Source: Flavobacteriales bacterium (GTDB lineage Bacteria; Bacteroidota; Bacteroidia; Flavobacteriales_F; PHOS-HE28). Taken from it: 64,000 bases of DNA. A program made the translations under genes and the position numbers. Under the pieces are notes generated by a model that was given only the letters and a program-made list of their open reading frames with translations, made no database searches and had not been told where the DNA came from. Location: NCBI GenBank assembly GCA_030584065.1, contig CP129489.1:1965497-2029496 (forward strand), written 5' to 3'. Below, piece by piece: positions 8,089-16,348 of the stretch; position 1 is the stretch's first letter, and each line of letters begins with the position of its first letter.

Positions 8089-10031
8089 CACTTCAATAGC
8101 GCTTCGATACTGGACATCAACTCCTTCGTCCTCGCATCCAACTCCCGCATCTCCTGCAGGATCACCTTCGGCTCCCGCAGCGGCGCTTCCTCCGCCCGGT
8201 TGGGGTTCTTCACGCTGAGGTCATAGGTCTCGGTGGCTTCGAGGACCTCAGCCACCGAGCGGCTCCAACTGTTCACGCTGTCCGCCTTGGTCTTGGCCAG
8301 TTGCACAAAGTCGGCGAGGTCGGCCTCGTTCAGCGGGTTGGTCTTGCCCAGACTGCGGCCGGGGTCCAGCTGGTAGTACCAGATGCGGCGCGTGGGGCGC
8401 CCCTTCTCGAAGAAGAGCACCACCGTCTTTACGCCCGCACCCTGGAAGGTGCCCTGCGGCATGTCCAGGATGGTGTGCAGGTCGCACTCTTCCAGCAGCT
8501 TGCGGCGCAGGCTGATGCTGGCGTTGTCCGTGTTGCTGAGGAAGGTGTTCTTGATCACGATGCCCGCGCGGCCACCGGCCTTGAGGCTCTTGATGAAGTG
8601 CTGCAGGAAGAGGAAGGCCGTTTCGCCGGTCTTGATGGGGAAGTTCTGCTGCACTTCCGGCCGCTCCTTGCCGCCGAAGGGCGGGTTGGCCAGCACCACA
8701 TCATGCTGGTCCTTGGGCTGGATGTCCTGCAGGTTCTCGGCCAGCGTGTTGGTGTGTACCACGTTGGGCGCCTCAATGCCGTGCAGGATCATGTTCATGA
8801 GGCCGATGATGTAGGCCAGGCCCTTCTTCTCCTTGGCGAAGAAGGTGTTGCTCTGCAGCACCTGGTGGTCGCTGGTGCTGCGGGCCTGGGCCTGCATGTG
8901 GGCGAAGGCCTCGCACAGGAAGCCCGCGCTGCCGGCGGCGCCATCGTACACCGTTTCGCCGATGCGCGGGTCCAGCACCTGCACAATGGCGCGGATCAGG
9001 GGGCGCGGGGTGTAGTACTCGCCGCCGTTGCGCCCGGCGTTGCCCATGCGCTGGATCTTGCCCTCGTACAGCTCGCTCAGCTCGTGCTTCTCCTCGCTGG
9101 TCTGGAAGTGGAGCGCGTCCACGGCCTCCAGGATCTCGCGCAGGTTGTAGCCGCTCTTCACCTTGTTGGTGAGCTCGCCGAAGATCTCGCCGATCTTGTA
9201 CTCCAGGGTGTTGGGCCCGCTGGCGCGCTGCTTGAAGCCGCGCAGGTAGGGGAAGAGCTTCTGGTCCACGAAGTCGACCAGGTCGGGGCCGCTGAGGGCC
9301 TTGTGGTGGTCGATCTTACCCTCCTTGTTGCGCGGGCAGGCCCATACCGGCCAGCGGTAGTCGGCGCTTAGGATGGGCGTATAGGGCTTGCCCTCCAGCT
9401 CGGCGGCCATCTGCTTGGTGGCCTCCAGGTCGTCCAGGTATTTGAGGAAGAGGATCCAGCTGGTCTGCTCGGTGTAGTCGAGCTCGTTGCTGCACCCGGC
9501 CTCTTTCCAGAGCACATTGTCAATGTTGCGGAAGGCCTGCTCGAAGGCGGAGCCGGAGGGTTTAGGGCCACGCTGGGGCGTGGCGGACCCAGTGGTGGCG
9601 GAGCCATTGGCCTTGGGGCCTTTGGGCTTAGGGGCCTCTTGGCCATGGGCCTGTGGCCTATCGGCCTTGCGGGGTCGGCCGGGGCCTCGCTTGGGGTACA
9701 CGGCAAGCGGTTCGTTGGCCATTGGGCTTAAGGCCTCTTGCTGCGTACCTTCTCGGTCGACCCGGTGGGTCGACGCTACAGGTGCATCCGACGCGGTGGG
9801 TGCGGGCCGGGCCTGCTGGCTTACCGGCCCATGGGCCTTTTGGCCTGCGGCCACCAATGCAATGCTGCCTCCACGGCCCCGGCCGATGGCCACTTGGCCT
9901 TTGGCCACCAGGGCCTGTTTCACCTGCTCGTAGGTGGCTTCATCCCAGCCCAGCAACTGGCGGGCCTTGCCGTTGCCCAGCGAGGCATGCTCGGCCAGCA
10001 GGCGCACCAGTTCGTGTTCACGTTCGTCCAT
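8088..10031 (-). CDS. hsdM: Type I N6-adenine methyltransferase subunit (HsdM) with N-terminal extension
   Basis: 647 residues from the ATG at 10031. Core: HsdM N-terminal helices (AFRNIDNVLWKEAG from 166), GEYYTPRPL 337-345, SAM motif I VYDGAAGSAGF 361-371, catalytic NPPF 449-452. It methylates adenine with HsdS and also serves the R complex. Unusual: about 160 residues precede the core. Residues 1-60 look like a small winged-helix-like unit (LVRLLAEHASLGNGKARQLL...GGSIAL), then a low-complexity linker with an AT-hook-like GPGRPRK at 116-122 and a REP-encoded stretch at 149-157. An upstream extension of the frame to 10547 is not used because it runs through repeats. Confidence 0.93.
   Translation of the reverse strand: MDEREHELVRLLAEHASLGNGKARQLLGWDEATYEQVKQALVAKGQVAIGRGRGGSIALVAAGQKAHGPVSQQARPAPTASDAPVASTHRVDREGTQQEALSPMANEPLAVYPKRGPGRPRKADRPQAHGQEAPKPKGPKANGSATTGSATPQRGPKPSGSAFEQAFRNIDNVLWKEAGCSNELDYTEQTSWILFLKYLDDLEATKQMAAELEGKPYTPILSADYRWPVWACPRNKEGKIDHHKALSGPDLVDFVDQKLFPYLRGFKQRASGPNTLEYKIGEIFGELTNKVKSGYNLREILEAVDALHFQTSEEKHELSELYEGKIQRMGNAGRNGGEYYTPRPLIRAIVQVLDPRIGETVYDGAAGSAGFLCEAFAHMQAQARSTSDHQVLQSNTFFAKEKKGLAYIIGLMNMILHGIEAPNVVHTNTLAENLQDIQPKDQHDVVLANPPFGGKERPEVQQNFPIKTGETAFLFLQHFIKSLKAGGRAGIVIKNTFLSNTDNASISLRRKLLEECDLHTILDMPQGTFQGAGVKTVVLFFEKGRPTRRIWYYQLDPGRSLGKTNPLNEADLADFVQLAKTKADSVNSWSRSVAEVLEATETYDLSVKNPNRAEEAPLREPKVILQEMRELDARTKELMSSIEALLK
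9567..9584. repeat. REP-like palindrome inside hsdM
   Basis: GCCACGCTGGGGCGTGGC, identical to the copy at 4255-4272, in frame in the linker of HsdM where it encodes part of SATPQRGPK. It is about 5 kb from the transposase gene. Confidence 0.88.
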
Positions 10032-10038
10032 CTCGGGG

Positions 10039-10064
10039 GTAAAATAGCATACACAATTGGTCAA
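10039..10064 (-). promoter_or_regulatory. Possible promoter of the hsdM operon
   Basis: On the minus strand TTG (10064-10062) is followed after 15 nt by TATTTTAC (10046-10039), a partial match to the Bacteroidota pair TTG / TAnnTTTG, 7 nt before the hsdM ATG. This AT-rich spot stands out in GC-rich surroundings. The spacing is short, so this is tentative. Confidence 0.35.
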
Positions 10065-10118
10065 AACGTGACGTAGCGGGCAGGTGGGTGCGTGGGCAAG
10101 TAGCCAGTCAGCCAGCGG

Positions 10119-10176
10119 CCCCTTCGACACCCTTCGACACCCTTCGACAAGCTCAGGGTGAAAGCTCAGGGTGAAT
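10119..10176. repeat. Short direct repeats CCCTTCGACA and AGCTCAGGGTGA
   Basis: Three direct copies of a 10-bp word (cccttcgaca) are followed by two copies of agctcagggtga. Together they contain the palindromic arms ACCCT...AGGGT of a common interspersed bacterial repeat. The rest of the 10032-10342 stretch holds no recognisable gene. Confidence 0.7.
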
Positions 10177-10342
10177 GCTCTGGGTCCGGCAAGTGGGCCA
10201 AGAGGCCAGTGATGGAATCGCCGCCCGGCCACCCGGCAGCGGGCCTTCCCTGCGGCGCCATCGGCGTCCATGCCCAAAGCCCCTCCGCCCGGTGGGATTG
10301 CCGCTTGGGCTGCGCAGGACCCGCCAATCGGTCGCCGATCCT

Positions 10343-10826
10343 GCTCCATCGTGACGCGCGTTGCCCTCCACCACGAGCGGACTTGCCTTCCATGGGGGTC
10401 GGAGCCATACCCCATTCGATCCGTACCGGCCTTCCACTGCGATCGCCTTTGCCCTCCACTTCGATCCCAGTCACCCGCCACCTGGCCCCAAGTCACCCGC
10501 CACGTCGATCGGAATCGCCCTCCACCCGAATCCTGGTCGCCTTCCACTTCAACCCTGGTCGCTCTCCACTTCGATCCAGGTCGCCTTCCACTTCAACCGC
10601 AGTCGCCCTCCACTCGGATCCTGGTCGCCCTTCACTTCGATCGCAGTTGCCTGCCACTTCGATCGCAGTCGCCCTCCACTTCACTCGCAGTCGCCCTCCA
10701 CTTCGATCGCAGTTGCCTGCCACTCGGATCCTGGTCGCCTTTCACATCGATCGCGGTCGCCGTCCGCTTGGACCGAAGTCCTCCCCCACTTCGATCGTAG
10801 TCGCCCTTCACGCGGACCGTGGTCGC
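10343..10826. repeat. 22-unit tandem array of a 22-bp degenerate repeat
   Basis: The whole 484-bp block is in register with a 22-bp period; from 10343 to 10826 it holds exactly 22 units. Each unit begins CCTCCAC or a close variant; a typical core is CACTTCGATCGCAGTCGC. Units differ at many positions but none is inserted or deleted. Because 22 is not a multiple of 3, all frames remain open for long stretches, giving spurious ORFs on both strands. No start with ribosome-binding site is linked to them. Units have no unique spacers, so this is not CRISPR. It lies 312 bp upstream of hsdM. Confidence 0.9.
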
Positions 10827-10921
10827 CTGGCCTCCGGGCGGTGATGGCCGGCCGGCGCAGGCCCCCTTCAGCCCCCCTTCGGGTGCGGTGCTGCACCAAG
10901 GGGTTACGAAACGCGTGGAAT

Positions 10922-10935
10922 ATGCCATATGGCAT
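10922..10935. promoter_or_regulatory. Palindrome ATGCCATATGGCAT, copy 1
   Basis: A perfect 14-bp palindrome, repeated 62 bp further on (centre to centre). Such paired, AT-centred palindromes often serve as operators or recombinase sites. It lies between the 22-bp array and the FN3 gene at 11100. Confidence 0.5.
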
Positions 10936-10982
10936 GGATGCCCTGCACGGCGGCATGGATGCGGAAGCTGGCACGGGTGCGA

Positions 10983-10998
10983 TATGCCATATGGCATA
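10983..10998. promoter_or_regulatory. Palindrome TATGCCATATGGCATA, copy 2
   Basis: A perfect 16-bp palindrome sharing its inner 14 bp with copy 1 at 10922-10935. It lies about 100 bp before the start of the FN3 gene. No protein that binds it can be named from this window. Confidence 0.5.
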
Positions 10999-11010
10999 AT
11001 GCAGGGGCTT

Positions 11011-11035
11011 GGGGGCCCTCTTCGCGAAGGCCCCC
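11011..11035. terminator. GC hairpin before the FN3 gene
   Basis: GGGGGCC at 11011-11017 pairs with GGCCCCC at 11029-11035 around an 11-nt loop. There is no T tract, so it may be a leader or transcript-end structure. Assignment as a terminator is weak. Confidence 0.35.
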
Positions 11036-11099
11036 GTTACAGGCCCAGGACCGCTAACAACCACGGCTTCGCTCCACCGGGTCCACGGAGCGGTAGAAG

Positions 11100-11720
11100 A
11101 TGAAGGCGAAGATCAAACTGTCCCTGTACGCGCTCACCGCTGTACGCCTGCTGGCGTTGCTCCGCAATGTGGTGGCCAAGCTGACCGGCAACGCCTTGTT
11201 CCCGACCCCTCCGGTGACGATGGCGGAACTGACCGCGAAGGGGGATGAGCTGGAGGCGGCCATTGCGCTGGCCACCGAGGGCAGCAAGGCCAGCAAGGCG
11301 GCGCGCAATGCACGGATGGCGGAGGCGAAGGTGATGTTGTCGAGTGTGGCGGATTATGTGCGGATGGTGGCGCAGGGGGACGAGGCGAAGCTGCTCACCA
11401 CCGGGTTCGAGATGGCCAAGCGGCCCGAACCGGTGGGCGTGCCCGGCACCACGCGCAACCTGACGGTGCGCGGCAGCAACAGCGCCCGCACCCTTGAACT
11501 GCGCTGGCGCCGCGTGCATGGGGCCCATGGCTACCGGGTGTGGAAGACCGAGAGCGACCCCAACGTGGAGGCCAACTGGCAGCCCATCGGCTACACCACC
11601 CGTGCCAGCCATGTGGTAGCCGACCTGGAGAGCCTGAAAGCCTACTGGTTCTGCGTGAGCGCCATCGGCGTGGCCGGCGAGGGCCGCCAGTGCGATCCGG
11701 CCATGGGCCGCGCCGCCTAG
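11100..11720 (+). CDS. Fibronectin type III domain protein
   Basis: 206 residues. The N-terminal half is helical and Ala-rich (AELTAKGDELEAAIALA). From about residue 118 a single FN3 domain follows: NLTVRGSNSARTLELRWRRV, then YRVWKTESDPN, WQPIGYTTRASHV and YWFCVSAIGVAGEG. No signal peptide is clear, although the first 35 residues contain a hydrophobic stretch. Similar small FN3 proteins are common in Bacteroidota genomes and their function is unknown. GGAG about 10 nt before the ATG supports the start. A strong hairpin follows at 11792. Confidence 0.85.
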   Translation: MKAKIKLSLYALTAVRLLALLRNVVAKLTGNALFPTPPVTMAELTAKGDELEAAIALATEGSKASKAARNARMAEAKVMLSSVADYVRMVAQGDEAKLLTTGFEMAKRPEPVGVPGTTRNLTVRGSNSARTLELRWRRVHGAHGYRVWKTESDPNVEANWQPIGYTTRASHVVADLESLKAYWFCVSAIGVAGEGRQCDPAMGRAA

Positions 11721-11791
11721 GGCCACCGAGCGCCACGGGCCGCAGCCGCCCCGCCACGCAGCGGCCCCGCGCACAGCAGGTCCTTCCTTGT

Positions 11792-11826
11792 GTGAAAAGC
11801 CCCGGTGTCCAGCCGGGGCTTTTCAC
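11792..11826 (+). terminator. Terminator after the FN3 gene
   Basis: A perfect 14-bp inverted repeat GTGAAAAGCCCCGG / CCGGGGCTTTTCAC around 7 nt, with A and T runs on the two flanks, so it could act on both strands. Confidence 0.8.
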
Positions 11827-11851
11827 GTTCGGGGGGGAGTCATGGCGGAAG

Positions 11852-12992
11852 GCCTTGGGAGAGACGCCGGGTCATCCACGCGCAAGGCCTGCACACGCCC
11901 GGCGTGACGGTCCGGGGGAGGTGGCCGGTGCGGATAGGTTAGCGCATGTTGCTATGTGGGTAGGTCCCGGTGCCCTCGTCGCAACGCACAACACCGCTAA
12001 GTCCGTCACGCCGGAAACCGCGCGAGGAAGCATGAGCGCGGGAAGCGGTTATCCGGCGTCTCTCCGATGCACAGCGAATGGCCTTGGGAGAGACGCCGGG
12101 TCCCCTACCGCGCAAGGCCTTCACACGCCCGGCGTGACGGTCCGATGCAGGTGGCCGGTAGGGATAGGTTAGCGCATGCTGCCGGGTGGGTAGGTCCCGG
12201 TGCCCTCGTCGCAACGCACAACACCGCTAAGTCCGTCACGCCGGAAACCGCGCGAGGAAGCATGAGCGCGGGAAGCGGTTATCCGGCGTCTCTCCGATGC
12301 ACAGCGAATGGCCTTGGGAGAGACGCCGGGTCATCCACGCGCAAGGCCTGCACACGCCCGGCGTGACGGTCCGGGGGAGGTGGCCGGTGCGGATAGGTTA
12401 GCGCATGTTGCTATGTGGGTAGGTCCCGGTGCCCTCGTCGCAACGCACAACACCGCTAAGTCCGTCACGCCGGAAACCGCGCGAGGAAGCATGAGCGCGG
12501 GAAGCGGTTATCCGGCGTCTCTCCGATGCACAGCGAATGGCCTTGGGAGAGACGCCGGGTCATCCACGCGCAAGGCCTCACACGCCCGGCGTGACGGTCC
12601 GGGGGAGGTGGCCGGTGCGGATAGGTTAGCGCATGTTGCTATGTGGGTAGGTCCCGGTGCCCTCGTCGCAACGCACAACACCGCTAAGTCCGTCACGCCG
12701 GAAACCGCGCGAGGAAGCATGAGCGCGGGAAGCGGTTATCCGGCGTCTCTCCGATGCACAGCGAATGGCCTTGGGAGAGACGCCGGGTCCCCTACCGCGC
12801 AAGGCCTTCACACGCCCGGCGTGACGGTCCGGGGGAGGTGGCCGGTGCGGATAGGTTAGCGCATGTTGCTATGTGGGCAGGTCAGCTTGTCATATCGCTG
12901 CGCACCACGCACGCAGGTCCGTCACGCCGGAAACCGCGCAGGAAGGACGCGCGGGTGCGGCGGTTATCCGGCGTCTCTCCAAGGCCCAACGG
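11852..12992. repeat. Tandem array of about five 229-bp repeats with inverted ends
   Basis: The word GCCTTGGG recurs at 11852, 12081, 12311, 12540 and 12768, giving periods of 229, 230, 229 and 228 bp. Each unit contains an element about 208 bp long whose ends are the 13-bp inverted repeat GGAGAGACGCCGG ... CCGGCGTCTCTCC (first copy 11858-12065). A 20-bp spacer (gatgcacagcgaatggcctt) separates neighbours. Inside each is a second inverted pair, CCGGCGTGACGG ... CCGTCACGCCGG. Copies 1-4 are nearly identical; the fifth diverges after about 12880 but keeps the right end. No supported gene lies here; apparent ORFs are by-products of the repeat. Confidence 0.92.
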
Positions 12993-13055
12993 GATGCCTG
13001 CGGTTGATGCCAACAGTGGCCCGGTCCTCTTCGAGAGACCCTGCCAAGGCACAAG

Positions 13056-13082
13056 AGGCCCTTGGGCAGCGCCCAGGGGCCT
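13056..13082 (-). terminator. Hairpin downstream of the zinc-ribbon membrane protein gene
   Basis: AGGCCCTTGGGC and GCCCAGGGGCCT form a stem with a 3-nt loop and one mismatch, 20 nt after the stop of the leftward gene. Confidence 0.65.
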
Positions 13083-13101
13083 TTGCCGTTGGGGGCGCCC
13101 G

Positions 13102-14478
13102 CTAGCGCAGCACGGCGTCCACCAGCTGCGCATGCCCGCGCCTGAGGTGCTTGGCCTCGAAGCGCATGTGCCGGCGGTAATGCGCGGACATGCCGTCGCG
13201 GCAGCCCGTGCACAGGGCGATGTCCTTGTGCAGGTAGGCATCCTCCACGGTGACTGAATTCTGGCAGGCTGCGCAGCGATGGTCGCCCCGCTGCCGCTCC
13301 ATGGCATCAAGGGCGTGCAGCAGCCGCCGCGACTTCATGAAGCGGATGAAGTCGCGCGAGAAGTAGAGGGGCATGATGCCCCGGCCGTTGAGGAATTGGA
13401 TGCGGAAGGGCAGGAAGGACCAGCAGTAGTAGTCGATGGACTCGTAGCGCGACTCCAGGTCGAGCACCCCGTAGCAGTAGCGCCCCAGCCAGAGCAGCAG
13501 CATGGAGGCCATGGCCAGCAGCACGCTGCCGATCTCGAAGGTCTTCAACCAATCGAATTGCACCGCGCCGAAGCCCACGGCGTGGTGCTTGGCCGCCTCA
13601 TAGGCCGAGAAGATGAACATGATGGCCATGCCGATGCCGCCCATCTGGGTGAGCTTGCGGGGGTAGCGCCAGCCATGGAAGCGGTAGCTGTCCATGATCT
13701 TCATCTGCTTGGTGTCGTAGAGGTGCGCGGGGTTGGCCTGCTGGCTGATGATGTTGGCGAAGCCGTGGCGCAGGCGGGTGAGCAGGCCCACGCGGCGGCG
13801 GCCCGTCATGTGCATCACCACCTCCTCGTAGAAGGAGAGGTCGTAGTCCTTCACCTTGCCGGTCGCCTTGTCGGTCGCCTTGTCGGTCGCGGCCCTGTTG
13901 AAGAACTCGCCGTTCGCATCGCGGAAGTCGCGGTACCGCAGCGAGGCGCCCAGCGCATAGGCATACTTCGACTTCTCCAGCGGCCGCAGCCACCGGTTGC
14001 CGCTGGCGCCCGTGGTGCGCCGGTAGCGCGAGAGCACGAACTCCCAGGAGTGCACCTCGCTGAGCCGCGATACGAAGTCGGGCCCGCTGTCCATCGCCTG
14101 CCCGGCCTGGTTGCGGTAGTAGCCCTCCACGATCGTGTCCAGGTAGGCCTTGTAATGGCCGTTCTGCTCCTCATGGGGGGGCGGCAGGGGCGCATAGGCG
14201 ATCTCGTGGGAGAGCATCTGGATGTAGCCGGCATGCCGGTTGTGCGACCTGAACTTGTACCAGATGATCTCGAAGAGCAGCGTGGTCACCATCATGGTGA
14301 AGAGCATCACCAGCAGCACCCCCACGGCACTGCCCACCTCGCCGAAGAAGACCCTGGAGAGGATGCCCGCACCGCCGAGGATGCTGATGATGAAGCCCAT
14401 GTACTTGGTGATCTGCGCGCGGATCTCGGCCAGGTCCACGCGCAGCAGCTTGTATTCCTCCAGCGATGGCTTGAGCAT
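13102..14478 (-). CDS. Unknown membrane protein with C-terminal zinc-ribbon-like motif
   Basis: 458 residues. Two membrane helices near the N-terminus (YMGFIISILGGAGILSRVFF and AVGVLLVMLFTMMVTTLLF) and two near residues 285-345 (IGMAIMFIFSAYEA, SVLLAMASMLLLWLG). The soluble part between them contains a threefold short repeat, ATDKATDKATGK. The C-terminus has two CxxC pairs about 20 residues apart (CAACQ ... CTGC) followed by a basic His/Arg-rich tail, suggesting a zinc ribbon. I know no family for it. The gene stands alone, 127 nt downstream of the DUF202 gene. Confidence 0.8.
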   Translation of the reverse strand: MLKPSLEEYKLLRVDLAEIRAQITKYMGFIISILGGAGILSRVFFGEVGSAVGVLLVMLFTMMVTTLLFEIIWYKFRSHNRHAGYIQMLSHEIAYAPLPPPHEEQNGHYKAYLDTIVEGYYRNQAGQAMDSGPDFVSRLSEVHSWEFVLSRYRRTTGASGNRWLRPLEKSKYAYALGASLRYRDFRDANGEFFNRAATDKATDKATGKVKDYDLSFYEEVVMHMTGRRRVGLLTRLRHGFANIISQQANPAHLYDTKQMKIMDSYRFHGWRYPRKLTQMGGIGMAIMFIFSAYEAAKHHAVGFGAVQFDWLKTFEIGSVLLAMASMLLLWLGRYCYGVLDLESRYESIDYYCWSFLPFRIQFLNGRGIMPLYFSRDFIRFMKSRRLLHALDAMERQRGDHRCAACQNSVTVEDAYLHKDIALCTGCRDGMSAHYRRHMRFEAKHLRRGHAQLVDAVLR

Positions 14479-14605
14479 GCACCCAGGGATGATCGGTTGC
14501 GGACTCCGTTGACAGGCGGCCCGTGGCGGGCGCTCCTAAAACTAGCAATCCGCTCCGGCTTGGCCGCGCCTGCCCCCGGCGGCGGGCAGCTGGGGCCTGC
14601 GCCGG

Positions 14606-14911
14606 CTATCCCCCCTCCCCGCGCCCGTCCTCCGGGTAATAGTTGTTGAGCTGCCGGCGCAGGGTGACGTAGCGGTAGGTGCCGAAGAGGATGAAGACCG
14701 CGCTGAGGCAGAGCGCCACGATGCCCAGCCAGTGCAGCCGGCCGAGGCCTTCCATCTGCAGCAGCGCCAGGCCGCCGATGAGCAGGTAGAGGGTGCTGCG
14801 GATGTAGCTGAGCAGGGTGCGCTCGTTGGCCAGGCGCGTGCGCACCAGGGCCAGGTGGTCCCGCAGGATCAGGTCCTCCCGCAGGTCGAAGTGCTTGTCG
14901 ACGGGCCTCAT
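14606..14911 (-). CDS. DUF202 (YidH-like) small membrane protein
   Basis: 101 residues. N-terminal amphipathic part with LVRTRLANERTLLSYIRSTL, the hallmark of DUF202, then two membrane helices (LYLLIGGLALLQ and LGIVALCLSAVFILFGTYRY). DUF202 proteins are inner-membrane proteins of unclear function. Start at the ATG at 14911 gives the normal family length. It lies 79 nt downstream of the MFS gene in the same direction. Confidence 0.88.
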   Translation of the reverse strand: MRPVDKHFDLREDLILRDHLALVRTRLANERTLLSYIRSTLYLLIGGLALLQMEGLGRLHWLGIVALCLSAVFILFGTYRYVTLRRQLNNYYPEDGRGEGG

Positions 14912-14990
14912 GCGGCGGCTTTCCTGCGAAGGTGCATCATCGCGCGCAGCGCAGGTGCACGCGGCTGGGCCCTGCCCCCGGTCCATCGGC

Positions 14991-16172
14991 TCAGGCACGG
15001 GGCGCTGCGCCAGGCGCACCCGTCACCGCCAGCAGGTAGCCCATCACCACCAGCGCCATCACGGCTGTTACCCCAAAGGTGACCGCGGGTCCGAAGGCCA
15101 TCCACAACGCGCCCGCCAGGCTGCTGGCCACCAGCGCGCACAGGCTTTGCAGGCCGGCATAGGTGCCTGCGGCCGAGGCCATCTGCTCCTTCGGCACCAA
15201 CTGGCCGATCCAGGCCTTCGCCACGCCCTCGGTGGCGGCGGCATAGAGGCCATAGCCGAAGAAGAGCAGCGCCACCATCACCAGGCCGTTGGCGGTGGCC
15301 ATGCCGAAGTACACCCCGGCGAAGAGGAGGAGGCCGATGAGGAACACGCGCTTCACCCCGATGCGGTCCGCCAGGGCGCCCAGCGGAAAGGCGAAGAGCG
15401 CATACACCAGGTTGTAGAAGATGTAGACCCCGATGGTGTGGCTGTCGCTGAGGCCCGCCTGCTTGGCGCCGAGCAGCAGGAAGACATCGCTGCTGTTGAA
15501 GAGCGCGAAGAGCAGCAGGCCGGTGGTGAGGCGGCGGTAGCCGAGCGGGGCTTCCTTCCAATAGCGCAGGAATGCGAAGAAGCCGGGCCAGGCGGCCTTG
15601 TTCGCGGTGGTCCGTGGCTCCTTCAGCAGGCGGGTGAGCGCGATGGCCAGCAGCCCCGGTGCGAAGGCGATGAGGAAGAGCGTCACATAATCCGCCGGGT
15701 GGAAATGCAGGTAGACCAGTGCCAGCGCCGGACCGAACACCGCGCCCAGCGTGTCCATGCTGCGGTGAAAGCCGAAGACACGCCCCTTGTTGGCCGGCGT
15801 GCACGCGGCATTGAGCAGGGCATCGCGTGCGCCGGTGCGCAGGCCCTTGCCCAGGCGGTCGGTGGTGCGGGCGGCGAAGACCCACCACACGGCGCCCGAG
15901 AGCGCGAGCATCGGCTTGCTGAGCGCGCTGAGGAGGTAGCCCCATTGCACAAAGGGCAGGCGGCGCTGCAGCTGGTCGCTCCGCAGCCCGAACCAGCCCT
16001 TGCTGAGCCCGGCGGTGGCCTCGGCCACGCCTTCCAGGATGCCGATCAGCAGCATGCTGAAGCCGATGTGCTGCAGGTAGAGCGGCATCACCGGGTAGAG
16101 CATCTCGCTGGCCAGGTCGGTGAAGAGGCTGACGAGCGAGAGGACCCAGACGGTGCGGGTGAGCGGCTTCAC
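14991..16172 (-). CDS. Major facilitator superfamily transporter
   Basis: 393 residues with 12 predicted membrane helices in two halves. Family features: SLFTDLASEMLYPVMPLYL in helix 1 and ARTTDRLGKGLRTGARDALL in the loop 2-3 region (the MFS D-R-x-G-R-K-like motif), repeated in the second half as GALADRIGVKRVF. The N-terminal signature is typical of an MFS subgroup annotated as efflux pumps; the substrate cannot be told. Inner membrane. Probably co-transcribed with the DUF202 gene. Confidence 0.92.
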   Translation of the reverse strand: MKPLTRTVWVLSLVSLFTDLASEMLYPVMPLYLQHIGFSMLLIGILEGVAEATAGLSKGWFGLRSDQLQRRLPFVQWGYLLSALSKPMLALSGAVWWVFAARTTDRLGKGLRTGARDALLNAACTPANKGRVFGFHRSMDTLGAVFGPALALVYLHFHPADYVTLFLIAFAPGLLAIALTRLLKEPRTTANKAAWPGFFAFLRYWKEAPLGYRRLTTGLLLFALFNSSDVFLLLGAKQAGLSDSHTIGVYIFYNLVYALFAFPLGALADRIGVKRVFLIGLLLFAGVYFGMATANGLVMVALLFFGYGLYAAATEGVAKAWIGQLVPKEQMASAAGTYAGLQSLCALVASSLAGALWMAFGPAVTFGVTAVMALVVMGYLLAVTGAPGAAPRA

Positions 16173-16348
16173 CGGGTGAAGCTATGGCGATGGCCCGGTG
16201 GAGCCCACGGGGTGCACCGCCCGCCGAGGACCGCTCCGGCATGACGCCCATCAGCCCCAGCGGCATGTACCGTGCCGTGCTTTGCGGTGCGCAGCAGGCT
16301 TTCCGCAGCCATCGTGCGGGCGCTGCTGCGCCATCAACCATCCCCGCC

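Noticed and set aside
10032..10547. Longer HsdM starting at 10547
   Set aside because: The added 172 codons run through the 22-bp array and short repeats; the ATG at 10031 gives a normal N-terminus.
10343..10826. CRISPR array
   Set aside because: The 22-bp units follow each other without unique spacers, and no cas gene is present.
10158..10999. Overlapping open frames of 170-230 codons in the 22-bp array
   Set aside because: A 22-bp period keeps several frames open on both strands; there is no ribosome-binding site, no family and the frames are mutually exclusive.
11852..12992. CRISPR array or repeat protein in the 229-bp array
   Set aside because: Units are long and nearly identical without variable spacers; open frames (for example 12308-12859) are broken by 1-bp period changes and do not resemble proteins.
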